From contig JAPXFQ010002747.1 in the NCBI GenBank assembly GCA_028564705.1, positions 744,001 to 808,000 of the forward strand: a DNA stretch of 64,000 nucleotides, in the 5' to 3' direction. The translations under genes were made by a program, and so were the position numbers. Origin of the DNA: Apricaphanius iberus (taxonomy: Eukaryota; Chordata; Actinopteri; Cyprinodontiformes; Aphaniidae). The notes below the pieces were generated by a model. That model did no database searches. It was not told where the DNA came from and saw only the letters and a program-made list of their open reading frames with translations. The stretch's first letter is position 1. Every line of letters starts with the position of its first letter. Positions 35,001 through 41,274 of this stretch are shown piece by piece.

Positions 35001-35463
35001 GACTCCGTTATTAACTGAGTTACAGCTTTTTATTCTTTAGAGAAACTGAAGACGTTGTCGCCGATCAAATATTGACATGGGCGTACAATGCACTTGCTAC
35101 AGGAGCTGCACCCCGGAACAAGGATGTCTCTCATGGAGCTTAGCTAGCGCTAGCGGTTAAAGTGGAACAATGAATGTCTAATGTTAGCATGTATGAGCCT
35201 GTAAGTCGTTTTAACAACTTAAAAAAAGAGAGTAAAGACTAACGCCGCTTTAGTTTGGTTCTGAGACAATGTCAAGGCGGGGGTGTGTAACAATTTAACG
35301 GACACCAGCAGAACCCGACCAACAAAAAAGACAAGAAAAAAAAAAAAAAACACCAAGACCCATAATAACATTACGCTGCTGTCCAACGGCCTTACCCATG
35401 TCTGTTTTTACTGTCGTGTCTCTTGTGTCGCCTCACGGGTTGAAGGGGAATACTGTCGGTCAT
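1804..35463 (-). CDS. atp9a: atp9a gene overview (18 coding exons, 3' end outside window)
   Basis: Phospholipid-transporting ATPase IIA, a class-2 P4-ATPase of endosomes and trans-Golgi; family knowledge says it works without a CDC50 subunit and in recycling from endosomes. Eighteen exons joined by GT-AG introns give 2013 coding bases, 671 codons, about the first two thirds of the ~1047-residue family. Seen: N-terminus [10 protein letters not shown], membrane helices 1-2 (exons 3-4), DGET at about 193-196, helices 3-4 (exon 11), DKTGT with phospho-acceptor D391 (exons 12/13), KGA at about 567-569. Still to the left of the window: the TGDK hinge, the GDGxNDxxM motif and helices 5-10. Intron 1 is about 7.1 kb; the shortest introns are 128 bp. 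No frameshift or stop was seen, so the gene looks functional. Confidence 0.95.
2821..2904 (-). CDS. atp9a: atp9a exon 17
   Basis: 84 bp, residues 587-614: [20 protein letters not shown] then [13 protein letters not shown] is the conserved N-domain/P-domain return strand. Acceptor tccaag, donor gtaagc; separated from exon 16 by a 128-bp intron. Confidence 0.96.
3033..3125 (-). CDS. atp9a: atp9a exon 16 (KGA motif)
   Basis: 93 bp, residues 556-586: [20 protein letters not shown] then [11 protein letters not shown]. The MKGAD motif is the N-domain adenine-site lysine region. Acceptor tttcag, donor gtaatt. Confidence 0.96.
4260..4385. repeat. Short tandem duplication with inverted flanks
   Basis: A C-rich 17-bp block (ccacctatcccctcct) is present twice in a row, near 4300-4335. 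It is bracketed by inverted ctctgctggt and accagcagag at about 4260 and 4365. Nature unknown; possibly a small MITE. Confidence 0.35.
4616..4810. repeat. Degenerate 42-bp minisatellite, about 4.3 copies
   Basis: Units start with variants of aaaacgtagcttcat and end near gatt(t/g)caatgc; five starts are visible at about 4619, 4664, 4708, 4750 and 4792. Because the unit is a multiple of three, an open frame with a 14-residue period runs through it; this is probably a by-product and not a gene. Confidence 0.7.
6613..6774 (-). CDS. atp9a: atp9a exon 15 (N domain)
   Basis: 162 bp, residues 502-555: [20 protein letters not shown], ...[25 protein letters not shown]. The [10 protein letters not shown] segment is the N-domain core that contacts ATP. 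Acceptor ttggtag, donor gtgagt. The intron above it (6775-12409) is about 5.6 kb and carries the nested transposons. Confidence 0.96.
7724..8562. mobile_element. hAT-like MITE in atp9a intron 14
   Basis: Left end cagggctgggtggtgtgg and right end (other strand) aggcctgggcggtataccag form an imperfect inverted pair of the CAGGGCTGGGCGGTAT type widespread in fish hAT MITEs. No clear target duplication was seen and no ORF is supported. Confidence 0.5.
9907..9933. repeat. (AT)n microsatellite at left end of Tc1 element
   Basis: Alternating AT running into the TA target site of the transposon. See the matching tract at the right end. Confidence 0.95.
9934..11551 (-). mobile_element. Intact Tc1/mariner DD38E (Intruder-like) transposon
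   Basis: 1618-bp element with 27-bp terminal inverted repeats (cactaccgttcaaaagtttg... against cactactgttcaaaagtttg..., one mismatch), flanked on both sides by TA, the Tc1/mariner target. It carries one uninterrupted transposase on the minus strand. It lies in an (AT)n tract and inside an older hAT-type element. Intact ORF and near-identical TIRs suggest recent activity. Confidence 0.93.
10096..11139 (-). CDS. Tc1-like DDE transposase, 347 aa, intact
   Basis: Cut-and-paste transposase. N-terminal paired-type helix-turn-helix (about 8-110) with the GRPR linker at 59-62; catalytic residues D154 (LWTDESKFE), D244 (QQDNDPKHT) and E283 (NPVELLW). The spacing between the second Asp and the Glu is 38 residues because of a four-residue expansion around EKKQAAGIL, not the usual 34 of Tc1. 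This matches the family described as DD38E/Intruder. Stop and start are both present; no frameshift. Confidence 0.95.
   Translation of the reverse strand: MARKRELSSETRQSILVLRNEGYSMREIAKKLKISYNGVYYSLQRTAQTGSNQSRKRSGRPRCTTEQEDKYIRVSSLRNRRLTGPQLASSLNSTRKTPVSTSTVKRRLRDSGLQGRVAKKKPYLRLANKRKRLRWAKEHRHWTEEDWKKVLWTDESKFEVFGSQRRTFVRRRTTEKMLEECLTPSVKHGGGNVMVWRCFGADKVGDLYRVKRILNKEGYHSILQRHAIPSGQRLIGANFILQQDNDPKHTSKLCKNYLEKKQAAGILSVMEWPAQSPDLNPVELLWEQLDRMVRKKCPSNQSKLWELLLEAWGAISPDYLNKLTARMPKVCNAVIAANGGFFDESKV
11552..11605. repeat. (TA)n microsatellite abutting the Tc1 element
   Basis: About 27 TA units beginning at the TA that flanks the right end of the transposon. A second tract of about 13 units (9907-9933) abuts the left end. 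Confidence 0.95.
12410..12619 (-). CDS. atp9a: atp9a exon 14 (nucleotide-binding domain)
   Basis: 210 bp, residues 432-501. Begins [20 protein letters not shown], then [20 protein letters not shown] and ends VYQASSPDE. Part of the N domain; the first ~15 residues are the least conserved part compared with human. Acceptor tccccag, donor gtataa. Confidence 0.94.
12850..12990 (-). mobile_element. LINE reverse-transcriptase relic
   Basis: The minus strand reads [14 protein letters not shown] at about 12900-12945, the [10 protein letters not shown] motif of non-LTR reverse transcriptases. Only a short, stop-containing fragment remains in this intron. Confidence 0.6.
13565..13677 (-). CDS. atp9a: atp9a exon 13
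   Basis: 113 bp, residues 394-431: [20 protein letters not shown] and on through [21 protein letters not shown] completes the DKTGTLT signature and opens the P/N-domain linker. Acceptor taccag, donor gtaaga. Confidence 0.95.
14890..15626. mobile_element. MITE with ~90-bp terminal inverted repeats
   Basis: Left end ggggagcctaagtctcctcc... and right end on the other strand gggcagcctaagtcacgccc... stay alignable for about 90 bp, sharing catgggtcccct and gaatagaagtcaatggag-like blocks. 737 bp, no coding potential. No target duplication recognised, so the superfamily is open. Confidence 0.7.
16938..17080 (-). CDS. atp9a: atp9a exon 12 (phosphorylation site)
   Basis: 143 bp, residues 346-394. [20 protein letters not shown]..., then [12 protein letters not shown]391 of DKTGT is the aspartate that becomes phosphorylated by ATP. 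The Gly codon is split with exon 13. Acceptor atttag, donor gttcta. Confidence 0.96.
17175..17335 (-). CDS. atp9a: atp9a exon 11 (membrane helices 3 and 4)
   Basis: 161 bp, residues 293-346. Reads [20 protein letters not shown], then helix 3 ([13 protein letters not shown]), the GRWYLQ linker and helix 4 ([14 protein letters not shown]) with the proline-containing VPIS centre that contributes to the transport path. Acceptor ggttag; two leftover bases AG complete Ser with exon 12. Confidence 0.96.
17555..17612 (+). mobile_element. LINE 3' tail
   Basis: The block gaatttccccttttttgggg followed by ataaataaagtatat is the terminal signature of several fish non-LTR elements (tail ending in a short A/T repeat). 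Only the tail is present. Confidence 0.5.
17612..18262 (+). mobile_element. Tc1-family relic, left end missing
   Basis: Begins with caaccacaaactttattgta and ends gtgaatacttttgcaaggca, ctata, sequences characteristic of the terminal regions of a common fish Tc1 family. No left terminal inverted repeat and no transposase remain. Confidence 0.6.
18301..18377 (-). CDS. atp9a: atp9a exon 10
   Basis: 77 bp, residues 267-292: [20 protein letters not shown] then NPRHK. The [10 protein letters not shown] segment closes the A domain before helix 3. Acceptor ccccag, donor gtacag. Confidence 0.94.
18772..18847 (-). CDS. atp9a: atp9a exon 9
   Basis: 76 bp, residues 242-267: [20 protein letters not shown] then TVVASG (the Gly is split with exon 10). 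Acceptor tttacag, donor gtaaac. Confidence 0.94.
19162..19330. mobile_element. Partial copy of the MITE at 57699
   Basis: Starts cagtatgtttgcatgcagca and contains gccttagtccgacttgg, matching the ends and inner blocks of the 600-bp element at 57699-58298. Its other end could not be placed. Confidence 0.45.
19712..19792 (-). CDS. atp9a: atp9a exon 8
   Basis: 81 bp, residues 215-241: [20 protein letters not shown] then FIGTFTR, almost identical to human ATP9A. Acceptor ctcacag, donor gtaagt. Confidence 0.95.
20351..20445 (-). CDS. atp9a: atp9a exon 7 (DGET motif)
   Basis: 95 bp, residues 183-214: [20 protein letters not shown] then [15 protein letters not shown] (about 193-196) is the P4-ATPase form of the actuator loop that drives dephosphorylation; the Glu is present, so the catalytic cycle should be intact. 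Acceptor ttccag, donor gtgagt. Confidence 0.97.
21377..21428 (-). CDS. atp9a: atp9a exon 6 (A domain)
   Basis: 52 bp, residues 166-183: [17 protein letters not shown]. The VPADM segment is conserved across P-type ATPases. Acceptor ttctag, donor gtaaac. It was found by translating the intron by eye; the exon is too short to stand out as an open frame. Confidence 0.93.
22899..22957 (-). CDS. atp9a: atp9a exon 5 (A domain)
   Basis: 59 bp, residues 146-165: [19 protein letters not shown]. The VGDLI motif is the family signature of this A-domain strand. Acceptor atttcag, donor gtttgt. Confidence 0.93.
23028..23079. repeat. (AT)n microsatellite
   Basis: About 26 uninterrupted AT units in atp9a intron 4, near exon 5. 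Confidence 0.95.
23838..23946 (-). CDS. atp9a: atp9a exon 4 (helix 2, start of A domain)
   Basis: 109 bp, residues 110-146. Starts [20 protein letters not shown] and continues [17 protein letters not shown]; completes membrane helix 2 and enters the actuator domain. Acceptor ttgttcag, donor gtgaga. Confidence 0.93.
24122..24235 (-). CDS. atp9a: atp9a exon 3 (membrane helix 1)
   Basis: 114 bp, residues 72-109: [20 protein letters not shown]..., the first membrane helix, then [13 protein letters not shown] leading into helix 2. Acceptor cctcag, donor gtatgt, phase 0 on both sides. Confidence 0.95.
27770..27897 (+). mobile_element. LINE 3' tail
   Basis: gaatttcccctggtgggact followed by attaaaggattattctattctattct: a classic non-LTR 3' terminus with a 5-bp tail repeat. 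Upstream is AT-rich unique or decayed sequence. Confidence 0.6.
28148..28292 (-). CDS. atp9a: atp9a exon 2
   Basis: 145 bp, residues 23-71. Begins after a tttcag acceptor with a Cys-rich stretch (CCPWSSCCG) like the human CCEWLRCCGG, then [12 protein letters not shown] and [16 protein letters not shown], a near-invariant P4-ATPase N-terminal segment. Donor gttagt. Confidence 0.95.
28864..29429. mobile_element. CpG-rich Harbinger-like MITE
   Basis: 566 bp flanked by TTA on both sides (28861-28863 and 29430-29432). Ends form 33-bp inverted repeats with five mismatches sharing acgcgataggagcgact. TTA/TAA duplications fit PIF/Harbinger. The interior is unusually CpG-rich; two overlapping frames of 117 and 137 codons on opposite strands are explained by this composition and both include the TIR-encoded PNAIGAT. 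Confidence 0.75.
29765..29900 (+). repeat. Dispersed teleost repeat fragment
   Basis: ccaaggaggttaattttacg... followed by gtttgtc and a degraded tract resembling a repeat common in fish introns (aaggaggttatgttt...). Family identity is from memory of the motif only. Confidence 0.35.
30170..30245 (+). repeat. Dispersed teleost repeat fragment
   Basis: Contains ggtcattgggtgagaggcgg and ggtacaccctgaacaggttg, a module seen repeatedly in fish genomes. Only this core is recognisable. Confidence 0.5.
31491..31789. mobile_element. 299-bp hAT-type MITE with perfect 8-bp duplication
   Basis: GCTAACAT at 31483-31490 is repeated exactly at 31790-31797. Ends tagagatgggatac and (other strand) tagtgatgcatcca are short inverted repeats of the TAGxGATGxxxC type. 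No coding capacity. Confidence 0.75.
31934..32299. mobile_element. hAT-like MITE
   Basis: Left end cagggctgggcaatatt and right end on the other strand aggggctgggtgatatgg make inverted repeats. About 366 bp and A/T-rich inside. No target duplication was found. Confidence 0.55.
32814..33400. mobile_element. TIR element with repeated sub-terminal motifs
   Basis: Left ggccacgtccacactaagcc and right (other strand) ggctacatccacactaagcc are inverted repeats; TGA lies outside both ends. The motif gtccacacta and its inverse recur inside (near 32880, 32978, 33340), giving a ladder of sub-terminal sites. No ORF. Superfamily unresolved. Confidence 0.7.
35396..35463 (-). CDS. atp9a: atp9a exon 1 (start codon)
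   Basis: Reads [20 protein letters not shown] then RH and two bases of a Gly codon, closely resembling the human ATP9A N-terminus (MTDNIPLQPVRQKKR...). The ATG is at 35463-35461 and the donor gtaagg follows 35396. The two leftover bases GG join the A opening exon 2 to give Gly23, in the exact frame of exon 2, which is strong proof although the exon is only 68 bp. The basic cytosolic tail precedes the first membrane helix. Confidence 0.9.
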
Positions 35464-35640
35464 TCCTGTAGCTCCTTAGTGGCGGGTTGGAGCTGGGAGA
35501 AGACAGCCTGTGCTGTTGCGGTTCTTCTGGCCTGGGCGGAGGCTGCTAGCTGTCACTCAGGACGCTTCCACGGTTAGCGGGCTGGCGGTGCTAGGGACAG
35601 AGGCAGCCCGGATGTTCTGGCACAGACAACCGGGCAGAAA
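35464..35640 (-). promoter_or_regulatory. atp9a: Probable atp9a 5' UTR / CpG-rich promoter
   Basis: Directly upstream of the atp9a ATG the sequence becomes clearly richer in G+C than its AT-rich surroundings. No TATA box was recognised. The transcription start cannot be placed from sequence alone; this is inference from position and composition. Confidence 0.45.
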
Positions 35641-35764
35641 GAGAAAGGGACTATATATATAACGCTGTTCTTTTTTTTAAAACTTTTTTTTATTATTATT
35701 ATTATTTTTACAGGTTTAGCTTTGAAAGCATAAATTAAAACCTGAAGTGATTTTTTTTTTTTAT

Positions 35765-35925
35765 AATTATTTTTGCCCATCCCAACTGTTAAACAAGGTA
35801 GTAGCAGCATCATGCTGTTGGGATTCTGGTTTTCTCTGGCGAAGGGGAAACTGGTTGATGTAGATGGGAAAATGGCTTGCGACAGTCCTGGAAGAAAACA
35901 GAAGTGCTTACCGGAACTTTCATCT
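35765..35925 (+). mobile_element. Tc1 transposase relic
   Basis: aactgttaaacaaggtagta, gcagcatcatgctgttggga, and later gatgggaaaatggcttgcga and cctggaagaaaac match the K(H)GGGSIMLWG to DGKMDG...ILEEN region of a fish Tc1 transposase gene. Short fragment only, just upstream of the atp9a promoter. Confidence 0.65.
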
Positions 35926-36592
35926 GACTGGGTAATCTGTTGGCCCACTCTTCTCAGCCACTGTACACTATTATACTATTGGCTGGCCACTCACATTTAA
36001 CTACATGATTCCCACCTTGATATTGTGTGCAGTTGTTTTTGTTGTTGTTGTTGTTTTAAGAACTTTATTAAATGAATAGCTTGTATAAGGCACAGGAACA
36101 AAACAGAATAACTAAACAGATACAAAGAGCCAGGGTTGTTATATAAATATTGTACATGCAAAAATGTATGAATAACATTTTTTTTGATAGTCTTGATATT
36201 CATTTTATGTGTAGTTAACAAAACAAAACACACACAAAACTGAATATGTTTTCCCCCATAAAAATTGTTGAATGATTAGTTAAAAGCAACCTGCTAAACT
36301 CTTTCCAGAGCCCATGTGTGAAGAACAGTACCAGAAAATATGTGTCATGTTACCCCACAGGAGCTGTTATTAACATGTATGTCTTTTTTTAAATTTCACC
36401 ATACAGTGCTAGGCAGGAATAAAAATGGGGAGCAGTGCAGTTTGTCAACAGTGGTGTTGCAGTAGTTTGAGGTAATCGACATGCACAGGGCCGCCTTCGC
36501 ACGTCTGGTACCTACACAGTCATGTCTCCATGCAAACGTTGCCCTTTTAAGTTTGTTGAGTAAGGTTTGTTCGTTTTGTTTAATGTTGCTTT

Positions 36593-36593
<1 letters not shown>

Positions 36594-36632
<39 letters not shown>

Positions 36633-36642
36633 TGTGTGTGTG
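36594..36642. repeat. (TG)n microsatellite
   Basis: About 24 TG units with one interruption (tctg). Confidence 0.95.
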
Positions 36643-36747
36643 CATGGGAGATGGGTTGGGTTGGGGTGGGGGTGATGGGGGGTTATAGTTATGACGATGT
36701 TTATATTTTGGGTTTGGTAAGGGTGGAGTTTATGGGGTCATTTCAGT

Positions 36748-36812
36748 CTGTAAAGCACTTTGAAAAGCTGTGTAGTTTGAAAAGCGCTTTATAAATAAAG
36801 TTTGATTTCATG
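36748..36812 (+). mobile_element. LINE 3' tail
   Basis: ctgtaaagcactttgaaaag ... gcgctttataaataaagttt is the conserved 3' end of L2-type fish LINEs. Confidence 0.6.
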
Positions 36813-37174
36813 AGGTATTAGCTAAAAAAAGAGCATATCACTCTCTCTGCGGTGAGCAGCGTCACTTATCAGAGCCAAAAGGAGCCCACAGCAGCAGAAA
36901 TGACGAGACAGACATAGAAAAAGCAGGGATTACTGTTGTATTTCTGTTTCCTATATTATTATAAACTGCTTCACAGGTAACTCTTCTTATTTTACAAAGC
37001 TGATTGTTTAGTGATGTCTGCCAGGCCATTTCGGAGTACATACCCCAAGACTGTTACTCCTTTGTTCCTGTGCAAAAACACCCTCTTCAGCTAGCTCGAT
37101 ATAGTGGAGTCATATGCATACCGGAAAGTTCCAATAAAAATTACCCTGAAGTTCCAATAGTGGAAAAGTGCCTT

Positions 37175-37230
37175 GTTGGGGTTGACCTTACAGCTGGACA
37201 ACCCTAAGCATACAGGTGGAGCAACAAATA
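37175..37230 (+). mobile_element. Tc1 transposase relic (short)
   Basis: gttgaccttacagctggaca followed by accctaagcatacag resembles the FQLDNDPKHT-coding region of Tc1 transposases. Too short for certainty. Confidence 0.4.
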
Positions 37231-37784
37231 AGTGATTTAAAAGAAAGTTCATAAGTATAATAAAAATAGTGTATGTTATGATAAAAATGATATACAGTTT
37301 AAAAGAACAGTTTTATACGATTTAAGAAGTATGGTATGAAGTTTATTAGGGAACATTACTAAACAAAAGGGATCCTGAGGACCAAGACACACATGTAAAG
37401 GGGGAGGGGGATAATATGGATAGGTTATAAAACAATATCCCAAGCTTTGAATTTTCCGACCATCTAAACTGACATTGCATGTAGTAGCCAAGAGGTTTGT
37501 AGTAACTAAGTAGGAGCAGCAGAGAATCATAGTTCAGATGAAAGTTGGGTTTTTTTTGTTTTTTATGGGAGGATGAGCTCCAATTATCTACCCTTTCTGG
37601 AAGAGTTTTGAGAAAAAAAACAATGTCATAAAAGTCTTGTTTGGCAATTTGCAGTCAAAGAAGGTTTCAGAATCCAACTTTTTTTTTTTGCCAAACATTC
37701 AAAGAACCAGTTTTTCTAAAAAAAATTAATAAATAAATAAATAAAAAACTCCACACATTTCATTGAACACACCTTTCCAAATGT

Positions 37785-37940
37785 GAAACATGGTATAGGC
37801 AGTATTATGATACTGGATTTCTTTCCTTTGAGCAGAAAACAGCTGGTCAGAATATGACATTATTAAAAGCATGAAATAAAACCTAAAACCTGGAAGAAAA
37901 ACCTAATAAAGCGGGAAGCAAATACCCAAGACTTAGCATA
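37785..37940 (+). mobile_element. Tc1 transposase relic
   Basis: gtgaaacatggtataggcag, tattatgata and later ggaagaaaaacctaata correspond to the VKHGGGSIM...EENL coding stretch of the same Tc1 family as the fragment at 35765. Confidence 0.55.
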
Positions 37941-39318
37941 TGTTCACTTTCTAGTAATACAAGACCTCTAAACATGGATCTAGAGCTTCAGTTGAAGTTT
38001 ATATATAGTTTATATGCTACATTTAACTACCAATGCTTTAAAATGTCTGTTCATAATTTATTTTCATTCAACTGGCCTGAGTTCAAGATACCATACATTA
38101 TTGCTTCTGTAAACCTGATAGAGACATGCAGCAATAGAAGTTATTCCTTCTATTCTCATTCGGAAACCTCAGATACGGATAATTTCCCTCCCACTTCCCA
38201 ATAGTACAGTGCTTTGTGTCAGTGCAACACAAAGTCCCTTTAAAATACGCTGACGTTTGTGGGTGGAAAATGAAAAATTGTGAACAAGGTTCAAAGGAGG
38301 AATATTCTTTAGCTGAAGAATAAGAAGATTAATAGTACTGAAAAGATTGGTGTGGTAAAGCTCCACAAGGCTTCCCATGGATCAGTCCTGATGAGGAGCT
38401 GTGGCCTGAATGTGACTGGCTGTCTCGAATGCTCTCCACATTAATTATAAATCCACAAAGCAATAGGTGCATACATTAATGTAAACCAAATACTTTGTGA
38501 ATAGTACACATTTGTTGCAAAATGCACTATTTGTATAAAGAATAATGCCCAACAATAATTACATTTGCATGCCACAATTTTGGCCTCAGTGTGACATTTG
38601 CAGAGGCAAACCCAGCTTTATCATGATTTAGGAAGCCACCACTATGGAAATAAGCTTTGGTCTTTATGATTCCATCCTGTATAGTGTTTCAACTATGCTT
38701 GACGCCTGGTCATTCTTCATGTTATGTGTGTTTTCTATTGCATATCATGGTTGATTTGAATTTTCTTTTAATAAGGCTTTGCATCTTATATTGTCCATGA
38801 CAGAAACAGCAATTTGTCTTTGAAAAACAACCAAACATCTGAAAGCTGAATTGATTTAGTGTTTGCACAGGCTATATAATTCCTAAAGTTGCCCCTCCTG
38901 CTTGCCCACAGGACTTGCTTAGTTCCTTTAAGGCCAATTATGCAAAGGATTGCATCATTTAAAACTGCAGAGGAAGTGGCCAATGTACAGTTGACAAAAT
39001 GGACTGCATGCTTCGATTGAGGATGCAAATAGGTTTTCGTTGAGAATGCAAAATGCCACTGGATTAATGGTGATGGGAAATGAGAATTAGGAGAATGGAT
39101 TTCACTACAGTTCCATGAAGGTGAATTCATGTAAATTAGGGGATTTTATGTGAGGGTCTGTCATTGTTGGAGGGGTTATTAACCCTATAGCTCAGGAAAA
39201 CTCTTGTGATTGACTAGCACAGACCAAAAACATAACCCCACCCATAAAGGCAGTCAAACAAGTCAGGCTAGTTAAAGAGAAATAAAGGACAGGAAAAATC
39301 TCAAAAGGTCACCCTGAT

Positions 39319-40836
39319 TTTATTCTTCAAAAATCAGAAAACATTTAGCTCAAAGAAACTTTGGAGGAAAAACAAACACACATTTACACTGTAAACAGAA
39401 TCAAATTGGCTCCACGTTGCTTTAACTGTGGAGGCAACTCGAGAACAGGTTTGACATGGTTCACTTAAAGAAAGGCACAACTTGGCAAATGCATATTGAT
39501 GAAGGAATGAACAGCAGGAGCCTACAAAGTAATCGGACCAGGCTGAGTTGTGTAAAGTGTCCAGTGATACATTCATGACTGTTCAACTCAGCAGGTTGAG
39601 AATGAAGATTTCCGTAGCGTACAACAGAAGAAAATATACAGAACATTGCATTGAGTGTGAGGGGCACTGAGGGGCAACGAATAAGTCGAAATGAGGTAGA
39701 AATTTTACCCCTAAACTCAAGCATTTCATATCATAAATAAATAATTTCTGCCACGAACTGATAAGACTAGCAAGAAGGAAAAAAAAAGAAAATCTTGACT
39801 GTGAGTTTGGACCATTGGTGAAGGAAAGGGCGACGAAAATGACAATTTGCCATATCTTCATTCAGAGCAGTGAAATGTAAAAGCGATTGGAACCGGAAAT
39901 AAAGTGCAGGCATGACAACACTAAGCGTAAGACTGCCTTTTGAGCTCAGCCAACTAAATGTGCCACTGTAACTTCTAAACGCTGAGTATTTGGGTGACGA
40001 ACAAACTTGAGTAAAACTATGAAAATATGAAATGTATGCCACACTACACATGGGAACACCATTTCTTTCAGTCTAACAGTATTTGTAACAGTGCCCTAAA
40101 AAAATTCAGGTTTAGTTCAGGTCAGGCACTTAAACATGTAAAACTACATCTGTATCTTGGCACAAATACAATAAAAATGCATTTACAATCCACAATCTAA
40201 AACTGCAGAACTTTGATTTCTATATGAAAGCTAATCTGATCAAAAGCCCCTTCACAATGAGAAAAGCTGATGACAACTACTAGAAAAAATGTACAATGTA
40301 ATAAAACCTATGGCACACAACAGGTGGAGAAGTAGTCCTAAATGACACAGTTAACCAAAGTATTGATTCTAAACAAGACCATGCCCTGCCCGGTCAGACT
40401 GGGGTCCTTAGAATTCATGCCCTTTAACTTTTCAAACAAAAGTCGTAATCCTTCAAGTGGTTCTTAAGGAGACAGTCTGAGTTAAAGTTTTCAAGTAAGT
40501 TATACATTCAAACTTCTGGATAGACAGCAAAAAAAATTAAGCTCACATGAGAAAATACCCGCATATGTATTTGTATAAAATAAAAATCCTACAGTAGTAA
40601 TAAATCAAGTTAACCTTAACAATCAAGAATTGTTGAGATCATAAAGGGAGACAATGTCTATAAATTTTATGTAAAAAAAAAAAAAAAAAAAAAAATCTCT
40701 CAACCAATCCAGTTGGAATTCTGTAAGATATTTCTGAACATTGATTGTACCTCATTCAAAAATAAATGGACCCGATCTCAAACCGCGAGAAGGGGTGTGA
40801 GGGGGATTACCTGGTGATATAAAAGAAAGAAAGGAA
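39319..40836 (-). other. sall4: Candidate sall4 3' UTR
   Basis: On the minus strand below the stop codon the first AATAAA hexamer I see is at 39319-39324, giving a 3' UTR of about 1.5 kb. The stretch includes a 20+ base run of A on the plus strand near 40673-40695. Transcript data would be needed to confirm the cleavage point. Confidence 0.4.
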
Positions 40837-41274
40837 CTAATTAACTGCAATTTTGCCCTCCTCCATGAAATGTGGAAACTGTGACTTTGGCACACTTTCA
40901 GAGCTGTTCTTTTCGATTTCAGCCATTGCGGCAGGCAAACCAGAGTGGGATCCATCCATCTTCAAGAGGCCTCCGGTGGAGCCGATCAGCGGTCCGCCCG
41001 CAAGGCTGCCCGGCAGCGGGATTCCACCTCCCTGAATGACTGAAATTTCATTGGTCTTCATGGTCAGACCGCTGGTGAAGGCGGCAGTAGCGTACTGGTT
41101 CCAGATAGAGGGGTCAAAGCTCATTGTGGGGGCACCCAGCTCTTTGGGCGGCTGCAACATTTCTGGGAGAATCTTGGCCTCAGGGCCCATTGTCATTATC
41201 GCCAAGGGGTTGTCCAGGGAAAGACGCTGGCCACGGCGTGATGAGTTGTTCCACATGTGGGTGCCAATATGTAC
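40837..41274 (-). CDS. sall4: sall4 exon 4 (C-terminus and stop)
   Basis: 438 bp, residues 937-1081 plus a TAG stop at 40837-40839. Begins VHIGTH, supplying the two zinc-binding histidines (938, 942) of finger 7, then a low-complexity tail ([20 protein letters not shown]). Acceptor ttaaag. Confidence 0.96.
   Translation of the reverse strand, partial: VHIGTHMWNNSSRRGQRLSLDNPLAIMTMGPEAKILPEMLQPPKELGAPTMSFDPSIWNQYATAAFTSGLTMKTNEISVIQGGGIPLPGSLAGGPLIGSTGGLLKMDGSHSGLPAAMAEIEKNSSESVPKSQFPHFMEEGKIAVN

Larger units (their letters stand above)
36000..39318. other. Intergenic stretch between atp9a promoter and sall4 3' end
   Basis: Apart from the Tc1 relics, the microsatellite and the LINE tail listed separately, I see no gene here. 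No splice-framed conserved peptide was found on either strand. Confidence 0.6.

Noticed and set aside
35283..35471. 62-codon plus-strand frame
   Set aside because: It is the antisense shadow of atp9a exon 1 and its donor region.
36481..36794. Cys-Val repeat peptides
   Set aside because: Direct translation of the (TG)n microsatellite.
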